NCBI GenBank assembly: GCA_013289955.1 | Contig: JABCYZ010000020.1 | Coordinates: 44,680-108,679 of the forward strand | Direction of reading: 5' to 3' | Source: Acidobacteriota bacterium | Lineage (GTDB): Bacteria > Acidobacteriota > Terriglobia > Acidiferrales > UBA7541 | DNA: 64,000 bases | Shown here: positions 16,566-26,446 of the stretch, one piece after another | How positions within the stretch are numbered: position 1 is the first letter of the stretch | Layout: the number at the start of each line of letters is the position of its first letter | Made by a program: the position numbers and the translations under genes | Notes under the pieces: generated by a model | Database searches by the model: none | Told to the model about the DNA's origin: nothing | Seen by the model: only the letters and a program-made list of their open reading frames with translations

Positions 16566-19304
16566 GTGACCTTACGCGTTAGGGTCTTCCTCATTGTGGG
16601 CGTTGCCGCTGTGGCCGTGGTCGCCACTCTCTACGCCGCCTCGCGATATTTAACCCTGGATCGCTTCTTGAGTCTGGAAGTTTTGGAGGCCAAAGAAACC
16701 ACGATTGCCGTAAAGGCCGATTTCCTGGAGGAAATCGAAAAGCTAGACCGCGCTAACGCCGATCTGTCGGTCTACGATGGCACCTACGACAGCATGCCCA
16801 AACCCACGGTGAAGTATCTTCACTCGCTGCTTGGCGACGGCCCGAACGGCTGGATGGAGCAGCAAAAAGTCAATTTCCTCATGTTTGTCGACCCGACGGG
16901 CACCACGATTTTCTCTGATGGCTTCGATCCAGCCACCGCCGGCAAAATGAATGTGCCGGATGATCTGAAGGCCCACATCTCACTTACGGATCCGCTTCTC
17001 GAGTTCCACGGGCCGAGAGACAAGATTGGCGGCCTCCTGCTTCTGTCCAGCGGTCCCGTGCTCATTGTGTCCCGCCCTATCGTTCAGACCAATTATTCAG
17101 GCCCAGCTCGGGGAGCCTTGGTGATCGCGCGTTATCTTGACGCCCGGACGTTGGAGAAACTCGCGGACAAGCACGGTGTGACTTCGGTCGCCGCGTTTCG
17201 GATCGATCGGCAACTCCCGGCCGACGTGGTCGGGGCGCGCTCGGACCTGTCGGCGTCGGCGCCGGTCTACATCCGGCCGTTCGATGAAAGAGTCATTGGC
17301 GGCTATCTTTCCCTGACCGATATCTATGGGCGCCCGGCGCTGATGCTTCGTGTAGAGATGTCCCGCGCGATTTCTCACCAGGGTCGCATCAGCCAGGTGA
17401 CTTTTGCCGGCGCTACCCTGTGCACCATGGTCGCTGCCGCGTTCGTTATGGTATGGCTTCTGGAAAAATTCGTGGTCTCCCGCCTGGAAGGATTGGGTTC
17501 AAGCGTGGCCAGCATCGCCTCTAGCAGCAATCTCTCGGCGAGGGTCTCGTTCAGCGGCCAGGATGAGATCACCAATTTGGCCAAGGGAATAAATCGAATG
17601 CTCGAATCGCTCCAGGTGTTCCAGGAGCGCAGACGCGAAGCCGAAGATGAGCACCGCGCCGAATTGGAGAAGGCCAAGAATGCTGCCGAAGCAGGCAGCC
17701 TTGCCAAGAGCCAATTTCTGGCCAACATGAGCCACGAAATCCGCACGCCGATGAACGGTATCCTGGGTATGACGGAACTGATCATGGATACTGCTCTTAC
17801 TGTCGAGCAGCGCGAGCATCTCGGCCTCGTCCAATTTTCCGCAGAGTCCCTGCTCATGATCATTAATGACGTTCTGGACTTCTCCAAGATCGAAGCGGGG
17901 AAATTGGAACTGGAGCTGATTCCTTTCGATCTACGCGAGAGCTTGGGCGAAACCATGACGGCGCTCAGCTTTCGCGCCCATGAGAAGGGACTGGAGCTGG
18001 TGTACGAAGTTCAACCTGAGGTTCCTGAGGCCCTGCTTGGCGACCCTGGGCGGATTCGTCAAATCCTGGTCAACCTGGTCGGCAATGCCATCAAGTTCAC
18101 GGAACACGGCGAAATTTTCGTTTGTGTGGAGGAGCAATCGCCGGGATCAACCGCAGCCGCCCTACACTTCAGGGTGAAAGATACGGGTATCGGCATCCCT
18201 GTCGAGAAGCAAGAGAAGATCTTTGACGCCTTTTCCCAAGCCGACGGATCGATGACCCGCAAGTACGGTGGCACAGGTTTGGGACTCACAATCTGCATGA
18301 GGCTCGCCGAGTTGATGCGAGGGCGCGTCTGGGTAGAGAGTCAGCCCGGCCAGGGGAGCACTTTCCACTTTACTGTCCAGCTGGCAGTACAGGACACGGC
18401 TGCTGCCCGGCCCAATCCTCTTCAGCCAGAACAGTTGCGCGATCTACAGGCGCTCATCGTCGACGACAATTTCACAAATCGCCGGGTGCTTCACGGCATG
18501 CTTACGCGTTGGGGAATGTGTCCCACCTCGGTTGAAGGCGGCAGGGCGGCGCTGCAAGCGCTGGAGATCGCCAAGAGCACGGGGCACCCGTTCCTGCTCA
18601 TCTTGCTGGACGGTCAAATGCCGGATATGGATGGCTTTGCATTGGCGAAAGCGATCCAGAAGGATCCCGGCTTGCTCGCCGTTACCATCATGATGCTCAC
18701 TTCGGCCGGTCACCTCGGTGACGCCGCTCGCTGTCGAGAACTCGGCATCTCCGCCTATCTCGTAAAGCCCATTCGCCAAACCGAACTGTTGGATGGGATT
18801 TGCCAGGTTCTCAATAAAGTGTCCATGACCAAGCCCAGGCCGCTGGTCACCCGCCATACTGTGCAGGAAAACAGGCATCGTGCTCGCGTCCTCTTGGCAG
18901 AAGACAACGCTGTAAACCAGACTCTCGCGCTCCGCCTCCTCGAGAAGCGCGGGTACTCTGTGACCGTCGCCGGCAACGGCCGGGAAGCGGTCGAGGCTTT
19001 CGAGAAGAACCACTTCGACGTGGTGCTCATGGATATCCAGATGCCGGAGATGGATGGTTTCGAAGCTACGGCAGCGATCCGGGCAAAAGAAAAGTTGACC
19101 GGCGGGCACGTCCCAATCCTTGCCATGACCGCTCATGCGTTGAAAGGAGATCAAGAACGATGTATTTCTGCGGGTATGGATGCCTATATCTCCAAACCAA
19201 TCCGCACGAGCGAATTGTTTTCGAAGGTCGAAAGCATGCTGGCAAACAAGACTGCGATTCTGACGGACGAGCGGGCCGACATTGTGGATCCAATCGTTAA
19301 TTGA
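16566..19304 (+). CDS. hybrid sensor histidine kinase with CHASE4-like, HAMP and two receiver domains
   Basis: The order in this 912-residue protein is: TM helix (about 5-25), an extracytoplasmic CHASE4-type domain (about 40-265, including ANADLSVYDGTYDSM), TM (about 280-305), HAMP (about 305-355), a coiled linker, HisKA with the phospho-accepting His in NMSHEIRTPMNGIL (near 397), and HATPase_c with VGNAIKFTEHG, DTGIGIP and GGTGLGLTI. Two receivers follow: the first with LIVDDN and LLDGQMPDMDG, the second with LLAEDN and LMDIQMPEMDGFEAT. All phosphorelay residues look intact. The start is GTG at 16566. No Hpt domain is fused. The neighbouring convergent CheY-like gene is a possible partner. 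Confidence 0.93.
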   Translation: MTLRVRVFLIVGVAAVAVVATLYAASRYLTLDRFLSLEVLEAKETTIAVKADFLEEIEKLDRANADLSVYDGTYDSMPKPTVKYLHSLLGDGPNGWMEQQKVNFLMFVDPTGTTIFSDGFDPATAGKMNVPDDLKAHISLTDPLLEFHGPRDKIGGLLLLSSGPVLIVSRPIVQTNYSGPARGALVIARYLDARTLEKLADKHGVTSVAAFRIDRQLPADVVGARSDLSASAPVYIRPFDERVIGGYLSLTDIYGRPALMLRVEMSRAISHQGRISQVTFAGATLCTMVAAAFVMVWLLEKFVVSRLEGLGSSVASIASSSNLSARVSFSGQDEITNLAKGINRMLESLQVFQERRREAEDEHRAELEKAKNAAEAGSLAKSQFLANMSHEIRTPMNGILGMTELIMDTALTVEQREHLGLVQFSAESLLMIINDVLDFSKIEAGKLELELIPFDLRESLGETMTALSFRAHEKGLELVYEVQPEVPEALLGDPGRIRQILVNLVGNAIKFTEHGEIFVCVEEQSPGSTAAALHFRVKDTGIGIPVEKQEKIFDAFSQADGSMTRKYGGTGLGLTICMRLAELMRGRVWVESQPGQGSTFHFTVQLAVQDTAAARPNPLQPEQLRDLQALIVDDNFTNRRVLHGMLTRWGMCPTSVEGGRAALQALEIAKSTGHPFLLILLDGQMPDMDGFALAKAIQKDPGLLAVTIMMLTSAGHLGDAARCRELGISAYLVKPIRQTELLDGICQVLNKVSMTKPRPLVTRHTVQENRHRARVLLAEDNAVNQTLALRLLEKRGYSVTVAGNGREAVEAFEKNHFDVVLMDIQMPEMDGFEATAAIRAKEKLTGGHVPILAMTAHALKGDQERCISAGMDAYISKPIRTSELFSKVESMLANKTAILTDERADIVDPIVN

Positions 19305-19382
19305 ATGTGTGTATCCCGGCGAGTAGCGTGCCTTCGGGCAGATTCCTGTGTCCGAAAAGCCGCTCATCGGGCACTGCGTGCC

Positions 19383-19844
19383 TCAATCGCTTCCCCTCTC
19401 CAGCGGCAATTTGACCATGGTCAGCCAGAATTCATTAATACTCTTCACGAGAGTAACGAACGCATTCCACTCGACAGGTTTCTTGAAGTAACAGTTCGCC
19501 CCGTGCTGATAGCTGATCCTGATATCAGCTTCCGCGTCGGAAGTGCTCAGGATGACGGTGGGTATTGTTTTCAGGCTGTCATGCGCCTTGATGCGAACCA
19601 GCACTTCCCGTCCATCCATTTTGGGCAAGTTCAGGTCTAGCAAGATGAGGTCTGGTCGTGGAGCCTCGGCGTAGTCTCCTTCGCGCCCCAGAAAAGCCAT
19701 CGCCTCCATGCCATCGCGAGCTATATGCAAAAAGACGGCCGGACTGGCATCGCGGAAGGCTTCCTGCATCAACCGCACATCGCCGGTGCTGTCTTCCACC
19801 AGAAGAACTCTGATGGGTCTAAGTTCTCCTCCGCTGGTTTCCAT
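19383..19844 (-). CDS. single-domain response regulator (CheY/Rcp1-like)
   Basis: The 153-residue protein is one receiver domain: the acidic pair in VLLVEDSTGD, the phospho-acceptor Asp in LILLDLNLPKMDG, a Thr/Ser switch in VILSTSDAEADI and the Lys in FKKPVEWNAF. The insert around DYAEAPRPD and the overall form match the Rcp1 subgroup that partners bacteriophytochromes and other hybrid kinases. No output domain is present. GAGAGGAAATC precedes the ATG. The gene converges with the hybrid kinase, 78 bp between stops. Confidence 0.93.
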   Translation of the reverse strand: METSGGELRPIRVLLVEDSTGDVRLMQEAFRDASPAVFLHIARDGMEAMAFLGREGDYAEAPRPDLILLDLNLPKMDGREVLVRIKAHDSLKTIPTVILSTSDAEADIRISYQHGANCYFKKPVEWNAFVTLVKSINEFWLTMVKLPLERGSD

Positions 19845-20181
19845 GATTTCCTCTCAGTTGCTTTGCTCGGAGGGAAAGCAAAGCGTTCCTCAACAATTCG
19901 ATACGCAAATATGGCGCTTGGCCATTGACTGAGGAAAACAATCGGCTGCCCAAGGGCAAACTCGGAAGGTACTTTCATTTTGACGAGTTGGCCAGCAGAG
20001 TCAAGGACGGTGAGCGCGATTCTAACGGTCTAGTTAACCCAAGACACGGTCCACGGCAACGATGCCAGGGTGAAACAACCTCGCGGGCAGGCATTCACGC
20101 CGAAACTCCCTTTTTGATTTGTTGCCTGATCCACAAGACACACGCCCAGAGCTTGACCCATAGGGCAGGGATGGACCGATC
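19845..20181. other. intergenic stretch without a supported gene
   Basis: It holds the upstream region of the response regulator and the downstream end of the lipoprotein gene. A plus-strand frame at 19925-20401 runs across it into the lipoprotein gene antisense and has no features of a real gene. Confidence 0.45.
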
Positions 20182-20664
20182 TTACCCGCAGAGGAGAGGT
20201 TGTTTCGGGACGGCCCAAGTAGCATCAAAGGCGCCCTTTTCGATGCTTCCGTCCCCGAAATGGAGTTCATACACGCCCGTGGCGCCCTTGCCAGGGCGGA
20301 ACGTATCGAGATGGAGAGTTCCCGAAGTTGCAGTGTCGCACCTTCCAGGGATCCTGCAGCGTGACGCAAGGATGGCATATTTGCCGGACTCAACCGAATA
20401 GTCGAGTGGGGCCGAGCGAGGCAGGTTCTCGTTGATGGAAATCTCTACAAACGGTTCCTCGTACTCTCCAGACTGGCTCTGCTTCTGAGTGAAGTAAAAC
20501 GTAAGCGCTTCGCCGTCGGCTGGCCCGCAGTCTCTCTGCACGTAGGCAAAGGGAAGGTCCGCTGGAGAGTTGGTCTCCGACCGTCGTCCGCAACCTGCCG
20601 CAGAAGCGAGAACGATAAGAGCCAAGAGAGATTCGAACGCAATTCTTCTCAGGAAGAACACCAC
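20182..20664 (-). CDS. putative lipoprotein of unknown function
   Basis: The GTG at 20664 is preceded by AAAGGAGCGAATT and gives a 160-residue protein with a classic lipoprotein signal: RR, a hydrophobic run (SLLALIVLASAA) and lipobox ASAAGC with Cys at about 25. The longer frame to 20757 would bury that signal. The mature part has four further Cys residues (RDCGPADGE, ASRCRIPGRC, and a final Cys two residues from the end) that could pair, and beta-rich stretches (LTFYFTQKQ, VYELHFGDG). I do not recognise the family. It stands alone upstream of nothing obvious. Confidence 0.65.
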   Translation of the reverse strand: MVFFLRRIAFESLLALIVLASAAGCGRRSETNSPADLPFAYVQRDCGPADGEALTFYFTQKQSQSGEYEEPFVEISINENLPRSAPLDYSVESGKYAILASRCRIPGRCDTATSGTLHLDTFRPGKGATGVYELHFGDGSIEKGAFDATWAVPKQPLLCG

Positions 20665-20922
20665 AATTCGCTCCTTTCGTCCCGCTCCAGACGGCCCGGA
20701 GATTCCATTTTGCCGACACCCTTTGAACGATTGCGCTTGGATTTCTTGCACACCCAAACCTATCGTCGGACCGCGTGGCCAAGTCCTGGTTCGTCACACC
20801 CATTGAGGATCGGGCCGATTTCTGTTCTGAGATTACTGGTTTAATCGTCAGAGCGCCGCAACGGTTTGCTTCCATTAATTCCACAAAGAGAGTTGCAGGG
20901 TGCCATCCGGCGGGTGAGCTAT

Positions 20923-23364
20923 CTAGTCTGTTCGAAGGATAACGAGCGGATCGATTCTCGCCGCGCGCCGGGCGGGGAAGTACAGAGCGGCCAGCGACAC
21001 GCACCCGAATATCAGAACAACGACTGCCAAGGTAGCAGGATCCGACGCGCTGACTGCGTACACCAAACTCGCTAACGCTTTGCTTAGTCCGAACACACTG
21101 AGAATACCGAGCACTAGTCCTAGGAGGACCGGTTTGATTCCGTCTCCGACAACCATGCGCAACACATGGCTGCGCCGAGCTCCCATCGCCATGCGGACGC
21201 CTATTTCATGTGCCCGCTGATTTACAGAATAGGAGATGACGCCGTAAATTCCTGCTAGCGCTAAAGCGAGCGCTGCAAGCGCAAAGATCAATAGCAACCG
21301 CAGATTGAATCGTCGCGGCGCAATCGTAAGTGAAAGATATTGATCCATCGAGCGGACATTCGAAGTCGCTACATCGCCATCGACCCTGCGGACCTGCTCC
21401 CGAATGGCTCTGGCGAGAGCCAGTGGATCGCTATCCGTTCGTACTACCCAGTATTGGTTGTCCTGAAGCTGGTCAATCGTGTCTTCGTGCGTCTGGCGAA
21501 GAGGTATGTAAATGTCGAAACTTGGCGCGGCTTCGAGCCCCCTATCCTTCACATCGCGAATGATTCCGACGACTTCGGCTTCCCGAGGTCCGGAGTCGTT
21601 ATCATTAAGCATCAGGTGAGCGCCGACCGCGTCTCCTTTGGGCCAGAAGCGCTTGGCCAGGGTTTCATTGATCTGGCAGATCAGCGGGCTACGATTCGTG
21701 TCACTCTCGTTGAATTCCCGGCCCTTCCGCAGGGGAATGCGCATGGCCTTTAAATACAAAGGGCTGACGATGCGATATTGGGCTTGGGGAACCTCCGCCT
21801 TCGAGAATGCTCGACCGACGATGGTAAAGGGAATCGAAGCAATTCCTCCGCTCAGCGGGAGCATTTGGGTTACCCCTACGGCAGATGCTCCAGGAAGCGC
21901 CTCGAGATGAGGAAGAAGTGCATCGTAGAACCGAGTCAGGTCTGCAAGATGAGGATAACGGACCTTTGGAAGCGATAGCCGAACGGCGAGGACGCCGTGA
22001 GGATCAAACCCGGTATCCACCATCTGCACCTTGGAGAAGCTCTCCAGCAGTGCTCCTGCAGCCGCCAAGAGAACAAACGAAAGGCCGACTTCGACAATCA
22101 CGAACCCGGTTCGCAGCACCTTTCCTCGCGCTCCTTCGGTGGAACTCCGCGATCCTTCGTTTAACCGCCGAGCCTGATCACCGTCCGAGGTCGCCAGCGC
22201 GGGTGCCAGACCGCTGACCATGGGCGCCACAAGCGAAACCAGAATGGCAAATGCAAGCACCCTAGCATCCATCCCCACCTCTCCCGCGCGAGGGATGCTT
22301 GAGGGACTCAACGCGACCAAACCTCGTATGCCGATGGGTGCCAGCAATGCACCCAGCAGGCCTCCTCCGGTCGCGAGCAAGGCGCTCTCCAAAAGAAGCT
22401 GTTTGACGATCTGCGGGCGCGTTGCGCCGAGCGCGGAGCGAATAGACATTTCCCTTCGCCGCTCGGTGGCGCGCACCAGATTCAGATTCGCGAGATTGGC
22501 ACACCCGATTAAGAGCACAAATCCTACGGCTCCGAGGAGCACCCAGAGCGCCCGGCGGTAACCAAAGGTTATTTGGTCGCGCATGGATGTCAGTTTCACG
22601 CCAATCTTTCTCGCGTTGGCATCAGGAAATTGTTCTCGGAGTTTGCGGGCCAGCACATTCATCTCCGCTTCCGCGCGCTCGTTTGAGACGCCCTGCCGAG
22701 TGCGCCCCACAAGCCTCAGAAAATTCACCGTGTTTCGGTTCAGACGTGAGGGATCGGCATCGGGCACAAGAGGCACTACCAGCTCCGCGTCTGGAATGGG
22801 AAAGAAGAATTTCGGGGGCAGGATACCGACCAGGGTGTAGGTCGCACCGTTCAGTTCGAGCGGCTGACCAATGAGACTGGTGTCACCGCCAAATCGTCGC
22901 TGCCAAAGCCCGTACGTCATCACTACAACATTTGGAGCTCCGGGTTGATCATCTTCGGGTTCGAGAGTGCGGCCGACAGCCGCGTTCACACCAAGTGTTT
23001 CAAACAGGTTTGCGGAAACACGCATGCCATTCAGCCGTTCCGCGTCGCCTCGTCCTGTCAAGTTCGCGCTCCAACTTCCTATCGCAGAGATTGAGTCCAG
23101 GGAGTCTGTGTGATTGCGATAGTCCAGGAAGTCTGGAAGAGAAAATGGGGCATCGTTTCGGTCAAGCCGCACCGACGTGATCCAGACCGTACGGCCGGCG
23201 TGCGCGAAGGGAAGCTGCCTCAAGAGGACAGCGTTGACGACACTGAATAAAGCGGTGTTTGCGCCAATTCCGAGCGCCAGCGTGAGCAACGTAACGGCCA
23301 GAAAAGCCGGTCGTTTGATGAGCGTGCGCAAGACGCGATGGATGTCTTTCAAGAGTGCTCTCAC
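20923..23364 (-). CDS. ADOP-family ABC transporter permease (MacB/FtsX type)
   Basis: The 813-residue permease has the signature LTLALGIGANTALFSVVNAVLL near residue 25, an N-terminal MacB-like periplasmic domain, three TM helices at about 275-390, a second periplasmic domain and a C-terminal FtsX block ending PARRAARIDPLVILRTD. Unlike the permease at 612-3287 it lacks the soluble prefix domain. Its ATG overlaps the stop of the upstream retropepsin-DinB gene as ATGA, so the two are translationally coupled. No ATPase is adjacent. Substrate unknown. Confidence 0.92.
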   Translation of the reverse strand: MRALLKDIHRVLRTLIKRPAFLAVTLLTLALGIGANTALFSVVNAVLLRQLPFAHAGRTVWITSVRLDRNDAPFSLPDFLDYRNHTDSLDSISAIGSWSANLTGRGDAERLNGMRVSANLFETLGVNAAVGRTLEPEDDQPGAPNVVVMTYGLWQRRFGGDTSLIGQPLELNGATYTLVGILPPKFFFPIPDAELVVPLVPDADPSRLNRNTVNFLRLVGRTRQGVSNERAEAEMNVLARKLREQFPDANARKIGVKLTSMRDQITFGYRRALWVLLGAVGFVLLIGCANLANLNLVRATERRREMSIRSALGATRPQIVKQLLLESALLATGGGLLGALLAPIGIRGLVALSPSSIPRAGEVGMDARVLAFAILVSLVAPMVSGLAPALATSDGDQARRLNEGSRSSTEGARGKVLRTGFVIVEVGLSFVLLAAAGALLESFSKVQMVDTGFDPHGVLAVRLSLPKVRYPHLADLTRFYDALLPHLEALPGASAVGVTQMLPLSGGIASIPFTIVGRAFSKAEVPQAQYRIVSPLYLKAMRIPLRKGREFNESDTNRSPLICQINETLAKRFWPKGDAVGAHLMLNDNDSGPREAEVVGIIRDVKDRGLEAAPSFDIYIPLRQTHEDTIDQLQDNQYWVVRTDSDPLALARAIREQVRRVDGDVATSNVRSMDQYLSLTIAPRRFNLRLLLIFALAALALALAGIYGVISYSVNQRAHEIGVRMAMGARRSHVLRMVVGDGIKPVLLGLVLGILSVFGLSKALASLVYAVSASDPATLAVVVLIFGCVSLAALYFPARRAARIDPLVILRTD

Positions 23365-24530
23365 CTGGTACTGGCTTGTAGGTAACGATTGATCTGCTCC
23401 AGGTGCGAAAGGTCGTGACCGGCCATCATTCGCAACATCCGGCCCAGGGATTCCGGTCCGCGCTCATTGTGCTGGCCGACCCGTTCCAGATCCGCCGGTG
23501 ACATTCCTTTCCACAACGCCAGATTGAACTGGCGCATCGCCCGAAACATTTCCAGTAGTTCCGACGGCTCGCGCTCATTGTGTCGTTGGCGCGCGACCCA
23601 CAAATCCTGATTTGTACCGAGGATGGGCGGATTGTCTTCAGAGAAAATCAGCCGCAGACGATACCCGTACACCCATTCGCTGTCGGTGAGATGGCCAAGG
23701 ACCTCAAGGGGAGTCCATTTTCCTTCCAATGACCGGGTGCGCAAGAACGCCACCGGATAATTGCGCACAATTTCGCCCAATGTGGAAGCCGTCTCGGCCA
23801 TCGACTCCAAGGGATCTCGATCTCCGAGCAGCTTGAACAAGTTCTCGCGATAAGCCCGTGGATCGGCTGCCCTAAGTCCTGCCTGTGCCGTTATCATTGT
23901 TAATTCCTCTCTTATCTCTAAAAAGTGAGTCGAAACTTCGTTCCGTTCGCATGACGAGGCACCCTGCCAGTGCAGGAGTTCGAGGACGTGAGCTTTATAG
24001 TCAATGCGGACAGAGCGAAATTCGCCGAGAATGTCTTGGCCGAGCAACCCGTCGAAGGGTATTCCGAGAACTTGCTCGAGATCAGCAAGATTCATCATGG
24101 TGACGCACTGGCCGGTCCACGTGTGATCGGCGAGGGTGAAGGTCCTCGGCAGGCGCACGGATTCTCCCGTCATGCCGGCTGCGCTGCCGTTGCGCTGGGC
24201 CGGGCGTAGTAGGAATGGCAAGCCGCCGGACCTCACATCGACGATCGTGTGGTTGGAGCCCGTATCGAGCAGGAAGGTGACACGCTTTTGGTCGATTTTG
24301 CCTTCGATGAGAATCATGGATTTCACCGTACGGAAGGGCACGCGGACGGCACCAAGATTCGCGCGAATGGGGCTGGGGGCGAGCAGAAGCAGCAAGAACA
24401 ACAGCGCGAGAAGGACGAGTCTGAGGGCAACGGCTTTGCTTGAGCGGGACACGCCTTTGGCATATCCAAAAATGGCGGGCCCTTCGGACGGGGAACTGTT
24501 CCTCAAAGGACAATTCAACTTGGGTCTCAT
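23361..24530 (-). CDS. retropepsin-like aspartyl protease fused in frame to a DinB-like domain
   Basis: The 389-residue frame has two parts. Residues about 1-211 start with a signal-anchor (VLLALLFLLLLLAPSPIRA) followed by a retroviral-type aspartyl protease fold: FLLDTGSNHTIVDV holds the catalytic Asp, and FDGLLGQDIL the second family motif. Residues about 212-389 are a DinB/YfiT-like four-helix domain (PVAFLRTRSLEGKWTPLEVL, GHLTDSEW, HDLSHLEQI) with the usual metal-binding His. An internal ATG at 23897 has GAGAGGAATTAACA before it and looks like a normal DinB gene start. So this may be a true fusion, two in-frame genes that lost a stop codon between them, or a gene with two products. Normally DinB acts in the cytoplasm and this protease outside, which argues for separate products. 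Confidence 0.75.
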   Translation of the reverse strand: MRPKLNCPLRNSSPSEGPAIFGYAKGVSRSSKAVALRLVLLALLFLLLLLAPSPIRANLGAVRVPFRTVKSMILIEGKIDQKRVTFLLDTGSNHTIVDVRSGGLPFLLRPAQRNGSAAGMTGESVRLPRTFTLADHTWTGQCVTMMNLADLEQVLGIPFDGLLGQDILGEFRSVRIDYKAHVLELLHWQGASSCERNEVSTHFLEIREELTMITAQAGLRAADPRAYRENLFKLLGDRDPLESMAETASTLGEIVRNYPVAFLRTRSLEGKWTPLEVLGHLTDSEWVYGYRLRLIFSEDNPPILGTNQDLWVARQRHNEREPSELLEMFRAMRQFNLALWKGMSPADLERVGQHNERGPESLGRMLRMMAGHDLSHLEQINRYLQASTR

Positions 24531-24709
24531 CTTGCCGGCGCCTTTCTCGACACGACCCCGCCGCTAGATCCTCGCCGTCGGGAGGCCTGTCCGAGAGCTG
24601 GATTCTAACGGCAGGGAACCGCCGCTTGTCGACAGAAGTCAGGCGTTTTCTGCCAAAACACCGCTCGCTGCTTGCCGGGGAACCGTTCCCGTTGCATATT
24701 TGAGGACAG

Positions 24710-25717
24710 ATGCCGAAGACCAGCCTAGTCACACGCCCGCCTGGACGTGCGCGCCTCAAACAGAGGCGAATCGTCGTTGTTGTAGTGCCCCCGGTGGAGG
24801 AACTTGATCTCGTTGGCCCAATCCAGGTTTTCAGCGCCGCGAACCGCCTCGCGGGCAGGACTGTCTACGAAGTCGAGATCGTGACCAACAGAGGAGATCT
24901 GAGAGTTGAGGGCGAGGGAGGATTACTTTCCTTCGCTGCGCAGGGGCGTTTCGAGGATGTAGGAGGGAAATTCGATTCGATGCTGCTCGTTTGCGGGTTG
25001 GCAACCCGCACTGCGCGCGACCCAGCGCTTTTCGCATGGATGAGGAAGATAGCTCCCGTCGTTCGCCGCATGGGCTCGGTGTGCGTTGGGTCCTTTCTGC
25101 TGGCCGAGGCAGGTCTGCTGGACGGGAAGCGGGCGACTACGCACTGGAAATTCGGACGTGAAATGGCGAGTCGCTACCCTCGAGTGAAGGTGGAATTCAA
25201 TCCCATCTGGGTTAAGGATGGAAACATCTACACCTCAGCCGGAATCTCGGCCGGAATCGACCTGGCGCTCGGCTGGGTTGAGGAGGATTGCGGAGGCAAG
25301 ATTTCACATGAAATCGCTCGCGAGTTTGTTCTGTTCTTGCGCCGCCCGGGCGGACAGACGCAGCTAAGCGCTTCTTTGTCGGCGCAGGCATCGGAAATGA
25401 AGGCAATTCGTGAGCTTCAGGTATGGATTGCGGAAAACCTTCCCAACAATCTGTCCGTACACAGGCTTGCCGAGCGAACCGCAATGAGCGTGAGGAATTT
25501 CGAACGCGTGTTCACGCGAGAGTTGGGAAAAACGCCATCTCACTATGTTCTGCAAATGCGAGCTGAAGCTGCGCGCCGGCAACTCGAGGAAACGGATCAA
25601 GGGCTCAAACAAATCGCGGCTGCCTGCGGATTCCGGAGTACGGATTCCATGCGGCGGGCGTTCTTGCGATCCGTTGGTACCACGCCCTATAAATACCGCC
25701 GACGAGCCGAACGGTGA
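24710..25717 (+). CDS. GlxA-type AraC-family transcriptional regulator (DJ-1/PfpI + HTH)
   Basis: The 335-residue protein joins a DJ-1/PfpI amidotransferase-like domain (about 20-200) to a C-terminal AraC helix-turn-helix pair (about 225-330). The first domain begins RIVVVVVPPVEELDLVGPIQVF and has VCVGSFLLAEAGLLDGKRATTHW, with Cys at the nucleophile elbow. The second has LAERTAMSVRNFERVFTREL, the family motif TPSHYVLQMRAEAARRQLEE and CGFRSTDSMRRAFLRSVGTTP. Such GlxA-like regulators often control amine, amide or aldehyde metabolism; the target here is unknown. It diverges from the retropepsin-DinB/permease operon (179 bp between starts), which makes that operon a candidate target. Confidence 0.93.
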   Translation: MPKTSLVTRPPGRARLKQRRIVVVVVPPVEELDLVGPIQVFSAANRLAGRTVYEVEIVTNRGDLRVEGEGGLLSFAAQGRFEDVGGKFDSMLLVCGLATRTARDPALFAWMRKIAPVVRRMGSVCVGSFLLAEAGLLDGKRATTHWKFGREMASRYPRVKVEFNPIWVKDGNIYTSAGISAGIDLALGWVEEDCGGKISHEIAREFVLFLRRPGGQTQLSASLSAQASEMKAIRELQVWIAENLPNNLSVHRLAERTAMSVRNFERVFTRELGKTPSHYVLQMRAEAARRQLEETDQGLKQIAAACGFRSTDSMRRAFLRSVGTTPYKYRRRAER

Positions 25718-25773
25718 TAGATTTCGGCCAAAACCTGACGGTTCGTTCGGGTTTCTTCGATTACCGTCGCTGC

Positions 25774-26424
25774 TTAACTTCGCAGAGCTTTCCGCAACGT
25801 TTGGCGTACCTCTAATCCTCCATCGTAGTCAATGTATCCCTTCCGGCGGAATCGATTCATGAATAAATTCACGCGCGAGCGCGTTGTCCCCACCATTTCC
25901 GCCAGAACCTGATGACTCAAAGGGGGAATTTCAACAGCCGCTCGGCCGTTCTTATCCAAGTGCGACAGCCGAAGCAGTACGCGCGCCAACCGTTGCTCCG
26001 CGGAGGAAGTCAGCAGATTCGCCACGTGATCGCCGTAGTGCTTCACGCTGGAAAGCAGATAGGCCACCAGGGCATTGGAAGTCTTGTTCCTTTTCCGCAG
26101 CATCTCCAGCATCTTTGATTTTTTGATGGTTCGAATGGAACTGTCGGTCAAGGCGATCGCTGTGGACACCCGGAGGGGATAACCGGCCAGGCAGAGCTCG
26201 CCGAAAAAATCATGCACGCCCAGTATAGCTGTGACCGCCGAGGGTTGATTTTTCGTTCGCGTGGTGAGCCTCACCCCGCCTTCTTGAATGTAGAAGAGCG
26301 TATAAGCCGGCGCACCTTGCTTGTAGATGCTTTGTTCGCCCTTGTAGTGCGAGATCTTCCCACCCAGGCTCGTCCCGGAGCCAAAACTGGCAAAATGTGT
26401 GTCCATCCTGTGAATGCGTTTCAT
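25774..26424 (-). CDS. Crp/Fnr-family transcriptional regulator
   Basis: The 216-residue protein has a cyclic-nucleotide-binding-type beta barrel (about 25-135: IYKQGAPAYTLFYIQEGGVRLT, GVHDFFGELCLAG) and a C-terminal Crp-type winged helix (about 150-212: LSHQVLAEMVGTTRSRVNLFMNRFRRKGYI). The barrel has the GELCLAG phosphate-cassette-like segment but not the strict RxS of cAMP binders, and there is no Fnr-type cysteine cluster, so the effector is unclear. The start codon choice is weak; an internal ATG at codon 7 is possible. It converges with the GlxA-type regulator. Confidence 0.88.
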   Translation of the reverse strand: MKRIHRMDTHFASFGSGTSLGGKISHYKGEQSIYKQGAPAYTLFYIQEGGVRLTTRTKNQPSAVTAILGVHDFFGELCLAGYPLRVSTAIALTDSSIRTIKKSKMLEMLRKRNKTSNALVAYLLSSVKHYGDHVANLLTSSAEQRLARVLLRLSHLDKNGRAAVEIPPLSHQVLAEMVGTTRSRVNLFMNRFRRKGYIDYDGGLEVRQTLRKALRS

Positions 26425-26446
26425 ATTTGGGTATGCATGCTTTCAC

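Noticed and set aside
16009..16569. 186-codon frame before the hybrid kinase
   Set aside because: No ribosome site, no motif, Pro/Ser-rich shadow-like composition; overlapping opposite frame is equally long.
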